Below, one piece after another: positions 20,501 to 21,164 of a stretch of 21,164 bases of DNA (position 1 is its first letter; each line of letters opens with the position of its first letter). Where the stretch lies: NCBI GenBank assembly GCA_008931825.1, contig QXVZ01033264.1, forward strand, positions 1-21,164, in the 5' to 3' direction. Under the pieces are notes generated by a model. The model saw only the letters and a program-made list of their open reading frames with translations, ran no database searches and was not told the DNA's origin. The position numbers and the translations under genes are program-made. Source of the stretch: Phallusia fumigata (lineage: Eukaryota; Chordata; Ascidiacea; Phlebobranchia; Ascidiidae).

Positions 20501-21003
20501 GTGGTCTAACTTGCAAAGCTGGCTTCTGGTGGCTACAGGGTATCACCCCTTGTACATAACAGTATTAACTTACTTTATTAAAAGGGGTCCACTGCTTTCA
20601 GATTAACTGACAAAAGGCCCAAGACAGTGCAAAAATTTGGGAGTCACTGCCTTATGCCATCAATATTTGCAGAATCATAAGCAGTTCTGTTTTAAGCGTA
20701 CGTTGTCTACTTGTGGAAAACAAATTAAGTTTGATGACAACAATAGGAAATTTGCTGTTTTTTATCAATATTGCAAAGGCAAGAAATGTAGTGCATTTTT
20801 GTTCAATTTAGATGCTAAAACTCAACTTGAGTGGCAATCCAATTGGCAACTCTGGTGCTGAGACAATGTCAAAATGTTTGCACAGCGTCAAGTCACTTGG
20901 CTTGTGTGGCTTATTGGTTCAACTTTTAGAAGGTGGAGGTTGTCCTATAACAGCAGAAGGAGTTTCTCATATTGCTTCAGGTTTGCTGTCACTCAAAGAA
21001 CCG
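11517..21003 (+). CDS. Gene B: Death-NACHT-LRR receptor (NLR family), tandem paralogue, 3' end outside window
   Basis: This entry spans the gene; exons are listed separately. Joined exons: 11517-11530, 12260-12432, 13239-13343, 14044-14157, 14824-16547, 17229-17360, 17490-17552, 18028-18307 (with an internal duplicate), 18742-18900, 19054-19215, their repeat 19745-19903 and 20057-20218, and 20812-21003. Collapsing the two duplicates gives 3006 bp, exactly 1002 codons, before the window ends. It has the same protein class and exon plan as gene A in the same orientation, but lacks the equivalents of gene A 1052-1174 and 1891-2082. At least one LRR exon and the terminal exon should follow beyond the window. 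Confidence 0.85.
11531..12259 (+). other. Gene B intron 1, 729 bp
   Basis: Its first part is homologous to gene A 300-560. Its middle is occupied by a SINE (11846-12095). The acceptor is TTGTTATTTAG before 12260. Confidence 0.65.
11846..12095 (+). mobile_element. tRNA-derived SINE (copy 1)
   Basis: The head folds like a tRNA. A 7-bp acceptor stem pairs GACCGAG (11856-11862) with CTCGGTC (11913-11919), the anticodon arm is built on CCTTGTGC/GCACAAGG, and the T-arm GTGGGTTCTAATCCCAT carries the pol III B box. The A-box region is GACCGAGTGGTAAGTGC. A body with an internal A-rich stretch follows, then GCAATGAGGCAGGTAGCTCG. A second copy in reverse orientation at 18405-18600 defines the family. 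The tRNA part is 64 nt, too short and decayed for a working tRNA. Confidence 0.8.
12260..12432 (+). CDS. Gene B exon: Death domain 1, first half
   Basis: A 173-bp exon, same length and phases as gene A 558-730. It reads SPKHVFNKIWKNMDI, QFLRKLGFSDSEIDKFF and MFQFWKG before the donor AAAG|GTGTGG. The LGFSDSEID motif is an even better fit to Death-domain helices 2-4 than the gene A copy. Confidence 0.8.
12433..13238 (+). other. Gene B intron with single-N join; Death-domain exons absent
   Basis: 806 bp against 1638 bp for the same interval in gene A. No sequence like gene A exons 1052-1174 or 1891-2082 is present. An N at 12794 follows a GAGTCGAAGTCAGACTCC-type low-complexity stretch. The exons may be missing from the assembly or truly deleted. 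The acceptor is ACACATTTCAG before 13239. Confidence 0.6.
13239..13343 (+). CDS. Gene B exon: Death domain second half
   Basis: A 105-bp exon, phase 1/1, with donor AACTG|GTATTG. It reads NVRQAKRKLEKLNLQVPGKF and then a Ser/Thr-rich tail. It is homologous to gene A 2369-2464 and nine bases longer. Spliced directly to 12260-12432 it gives FQFWKGDNVRQAKRKL, still in frame. Confidence 0.75.
13440..13912. repeat. 65-67-bp minisatellite in gene B intron
   Basis: Six full units start at GAAACATGTT (13491, 13558, 13625, 13691, 13756 and 13823). A partial unit follows at 13890 and another partial precedes them. Unit spacings are 67, 67, 66, 65, 67 and 67 bp. Each unit carries TTCATATTATACCCTTTCA, AATAAAAC and a CATAACCTTTTGTTTG segment. 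In the first three full units the unit start directly follows an intact acceptor-like CAG. Located between gene B exons 13239-13343 and 14044-14157; gene A has nothing similar. Confidence 0.95.
14044..14157 (+). CDS. Gene B exon: acidic linker
   Basis: A 114-bp exon, phase 1/1, with acceptor CTTTTATGCAG and donor TTAG|GTTTGT. It reads DSPDCKRQKMESEDSDSESS then SVEEDKVDKL. It corresponds to gene A 2687-2758 but has a 5' extension containing a small basic patch (KRQK) before the acidic Ser/Glu tract. Confidence 0.7.
14158..14823 (+). other. Gene B intron before NACHT exon, 666 bp
   Basis: AT-rich. Near its end, CAGTGGCT at 14647 and AGCCACTG ending at 14764 form short inverted ends of a possible ~118-bp MITE without clear target duplication. 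The acceptor is TTTTTTTACACAG (AG 14822-14823). Confidence 0.45.
14824..16547 (+). CDS. Gene B exon: complete NACHT ATPase exon
   Basis: A 1724-bp exon, phase 1 in and phase 0 out. The first ~80 residues (NNTSEKLRQHLKTVV through DITVENMFEKARI) form a pre-NACHT segment lost in gene A's assembly. Walker A GAVGVGKS is at 15111-15134 and Walker B VVIIDALDEA at 15351-15380. VTSR, then FVHRSWQELLVALRL and the helical C-terminal part follow, ending EHKVK|GTTAGT. It is a P-loop STAND ATPase expected to oligomerise on activation. Without splicing, translation would stop two codons later. Confidence 0.95.
16548..17228 (+). other. Gene B intron after NACHT, 681 bp
   Basis: Non-coding and AT-rich. No element was recognised. 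It lacks the CATAGGTG-ended element found at the same place in gene A. The acceptor is TCTGTTTTAG. Confidence 0.55.
17229..17360 (+). CDS. Gene B exon: NACHT-to-LRR cap region
   Basis: A 132-bp exon, phase 0/0, with donor AAAAAG|GTTTGC. It reads HCPNEQLKFVGSFLPRVEKC then FGSLCGSTDNIKK. Same length as gene A 5374-5505. Confidence 0.8.
17490..17552 (+). CDS. Gene B exon: short LRR-cap exon
   Basis: A 63-bp exon, phase 0/0, with acceptor TTTTTTTACAG and donor CATCAG|GTTCAA. It reads KALTLANNIKDGLLNIDHPH then Q. Paralogue of gene A 5578-5640. Confidence 0.8.
17553..18027 (+). other. Gene B intron, 475 bp
   Basis: Non-coding. A short stretch (GGGACCCAATGTAAAATAAT, near 17860) resembles AGGACCAAATGTAAAATAAT in gene A's last intron (near 8892), suggesting a shared dispersed repeat fragment. 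The acceptor is GTGTTTTACAG. Confidence 0.45.
18028..18307 (+). CDS. Gene B LRR exon 1, containing a probable assembly duplication
   Basis: As written it is 280 bp and out of frame because 18036-18146 is repeated as 18148-18258 around N 18147. Removing 112 bp leaves 168 bp, exactly the length of gene A 5769-5936, phase 0/0, donor CCATG|GTAACT. Encoded motifs include IHFGDEGVSIL, IGMTSVGAVKLGQHL and METTQSM. Confidence 0.75.
18036..18258. repeat. 111-bp direct duplication around single N 18147
   Basis: 18036-18146 and 18148-18258 both begin GTTGGAGGTAAATCACATAC and end CGGTTGG. They differ at four positions, for example GGTGTG/GGCGTG and GTGTAC/GTGCAT. Only the N separates them. It looks like two haplotype ends joined without merging. 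Confidence 0.9.
18405..18600 (-). mobile_element. tRNA-derived SINE (copy 2, reverse, 5'-decayed)
   Basis: The reverse complement matches the SINE at 11846: CACAAGGTTGTGGGTTCTAA (B box), TGCTTGTGTT, AAGAAACTTAA, AAATAAAAAATGATT and GCAATGAGGCAGGTAGCTCG. The acceptor-stem and A-box portion is not recognisable, so the 5' end is truncated or degraded. It sits in a gene B intron, antisense to the gene. Confidence 0.8.
18742..18900 (+). CDS. Gene B LRR exon 2
   Basis: A 159-bp exon, phase 0/0, with acceptor GATTTTTTAG and donor ACTAAG|GTTGTC. It reads LEISVNKVGDIGACAI, then MAKCEITCKGIPGI. Paralogue of gene A 6087-6245. Confidence 0.85.
19054..19215 (+). CDS. Gene B LRR exon 3
   Basis: A 162-bp exon, phase 0/0, with acceptor TTTCTTCTTAG and donor CACCA|GTAAGT. 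It reads FLDLSLNEFGDIGAEELAKC, then NLRGCYITSTGADALAGGL. Paralogue of gene A 6421-6582. Confidence 0.85.
19435..19646. mobile_element. hAT-like MITE in LRR intron
   Basis: The left end TAGTGGTATTTAACCCGGGG and the right end TTTGGGAGTCACTG (reverse CAGTGACTCCCAAA) resemble the CAGTGGTTCTCAA-type ends of hAT elements. The interior has several GGGGTCC motifs and no coding capacity. A clean 8-bp target duplication was not seen. The duplicated copy is at 20438-20649. Confidence 0.5.
19745..19903 (+). CDS. Second copy of gene B LRR exon 2 (probable artefact)
   Basis: Identical to 18742-18900 at the coding level, inside the 1002-bp duplication. If the duplication is real, splicing would add this exon in frame; otherwise it is an assembly echo. 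Confidence 0.6.
20057..20218 (+). CDS. Second copy of gene B LRR exon 3 (probable artefact)
   Basis: Same sequence as 19054-19215, with the same acceptor and donor, inside the duplicated block. It is coding-competent, but its existence depends on whether the N-flanked duplication is genuine. Confidence 0.6.
20438..20649. mobile_element. Second copy of hAT-like MITE (within duplicated block)
   Basis: Exact positional repeat (offset 1003) of the element at 19435-19646, not an independent insertion. Confidence 0.45.
20812..21003 (+). CDS. Gene B LRR exon 4
   Basis: A 192-bp exon (64 codons), phase 0/0, with acceptor GTTCAATTTAG and donor AACCG|GTGAGA. It reads LKLNLSGNPIGNSGAETMSK, an expanded LLVQLLEGGGCP loop, then ITAEGVSHIASGLLSLKEP. 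It is 18 bp longer than gene A 7348-7521. Confidence 0.85.
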
Positions 21004-21164
21004 GTGAGATAACAGTTGAAGAAATTGTTAGTTTGTGAAAGATCAGTGCAAACACTTTTTGTCCACAAGAAAATTGTGACTCTTCGAAAGTATTACGCAT
21101 TTTACATGGCTTGTAACTTTGTATCCCTTTTCTGAGTCATTCATGATCATGACAATATAGTTTG
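21004..21164 (+). other. Start of next gene B intron, cut by window edge
   Basis: Begins with donor GTGAGA. No exon is visible before the end. By analogy with gene A, the next LRR exon and the terminal exon should lie to the right. Confidence 0.6.

Larger units (their letters stand above)
18725..20729. repeat. 1002-bp direct duplication around single N 19727
   Basis: 18725-19726 (from TGTGCATGATTTTTTAGG to AAACAAATTAAG) recurs as 19728-20729, offset 1003. The only differences noticed are two bases: GCCAAGTATAAAA near 19020 against GCCGAGCATAAAA near 20022. The unit holds two complete LRR exons, their introns and a MITE. Confidence 0.95.

Overview
This is a eukaryotic genomic window: AT-rich, with short exons, GT-AG introns, a tRNA-derived SINE in two orientations, MITE-like elements and minisatellites. 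It carries two tandem, same-strand NLR-type innate immune receptor genes, called gene A and gene B here. The order Death domain - NACHT - ribonuclease-inhibitor-type LRR, the compact introns and the base composition suggest an invertebrate deuterostome, most likely a tunicate such as Ciona. That assignment is inference from style. No species-specific sequence was recognised with certainty.

Layout. 1-281 is a short-unit satellite built on CATTCCGTTCCGACAGTCT. 558-9099 (+) is gene A without its start exon. Two exons form a first Death-like domain, two form a second, and one encodes an acidic linker. A NACHT exon follows, with its 5' end lost at a single N at 2989. Then come a 44-codon and a 21-codon exon, five LRR exons (56, 53, 54, 58 and 54 codons) and a terminal exon ending at TAG 9097-9099. 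9100-11516 is intergenic, with weak minus-strand coding candidates. 11517 to the right edge (+) is gene B. It has a tiny first coding exon (ATG at 11517) and the first half of DD1. Exons for the second half of DD1 and the first half of DD2 are absent, with a single N at 12794 in that interval. The second half of DD2, linker, complete NACHT exon and LRR exons follow. The gene runs off the window after 21003.

Exon phases are strikingly regular. Every N-terminal exon after the first is bounded by phase-1 introns, the NACHT exon goes from phase 1 to phase 0, and every later exon is phase 0 on both sides. Modules can therefore be added or lost without breaking the frame. The expected protein senses through its C-terminal LRRs, oligomerises through the NACHT ATPase (intact Walker A GAVGVGKS and Walker B IIDALDEA in both copies) and signals through Death-fold domains.

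Assembly caveats. Four isolated Ns (2989, 12794, 18147, 19727) look like contig or haplotype joins. At 18147 a 111-bp stretch, and at 19727 a 1002-bp stretch, is repeated almost exactly on both sides of the N. Collapsing the 111-bp duplicate restores a 168-bp LRR exon like its gene A counterpart, so both duplications are probably artefacts. With both collapsed, and ignoring whatever may be missing at 12794, the visible coding part of gene B is 3006 bp, or exactly 1002 codons.
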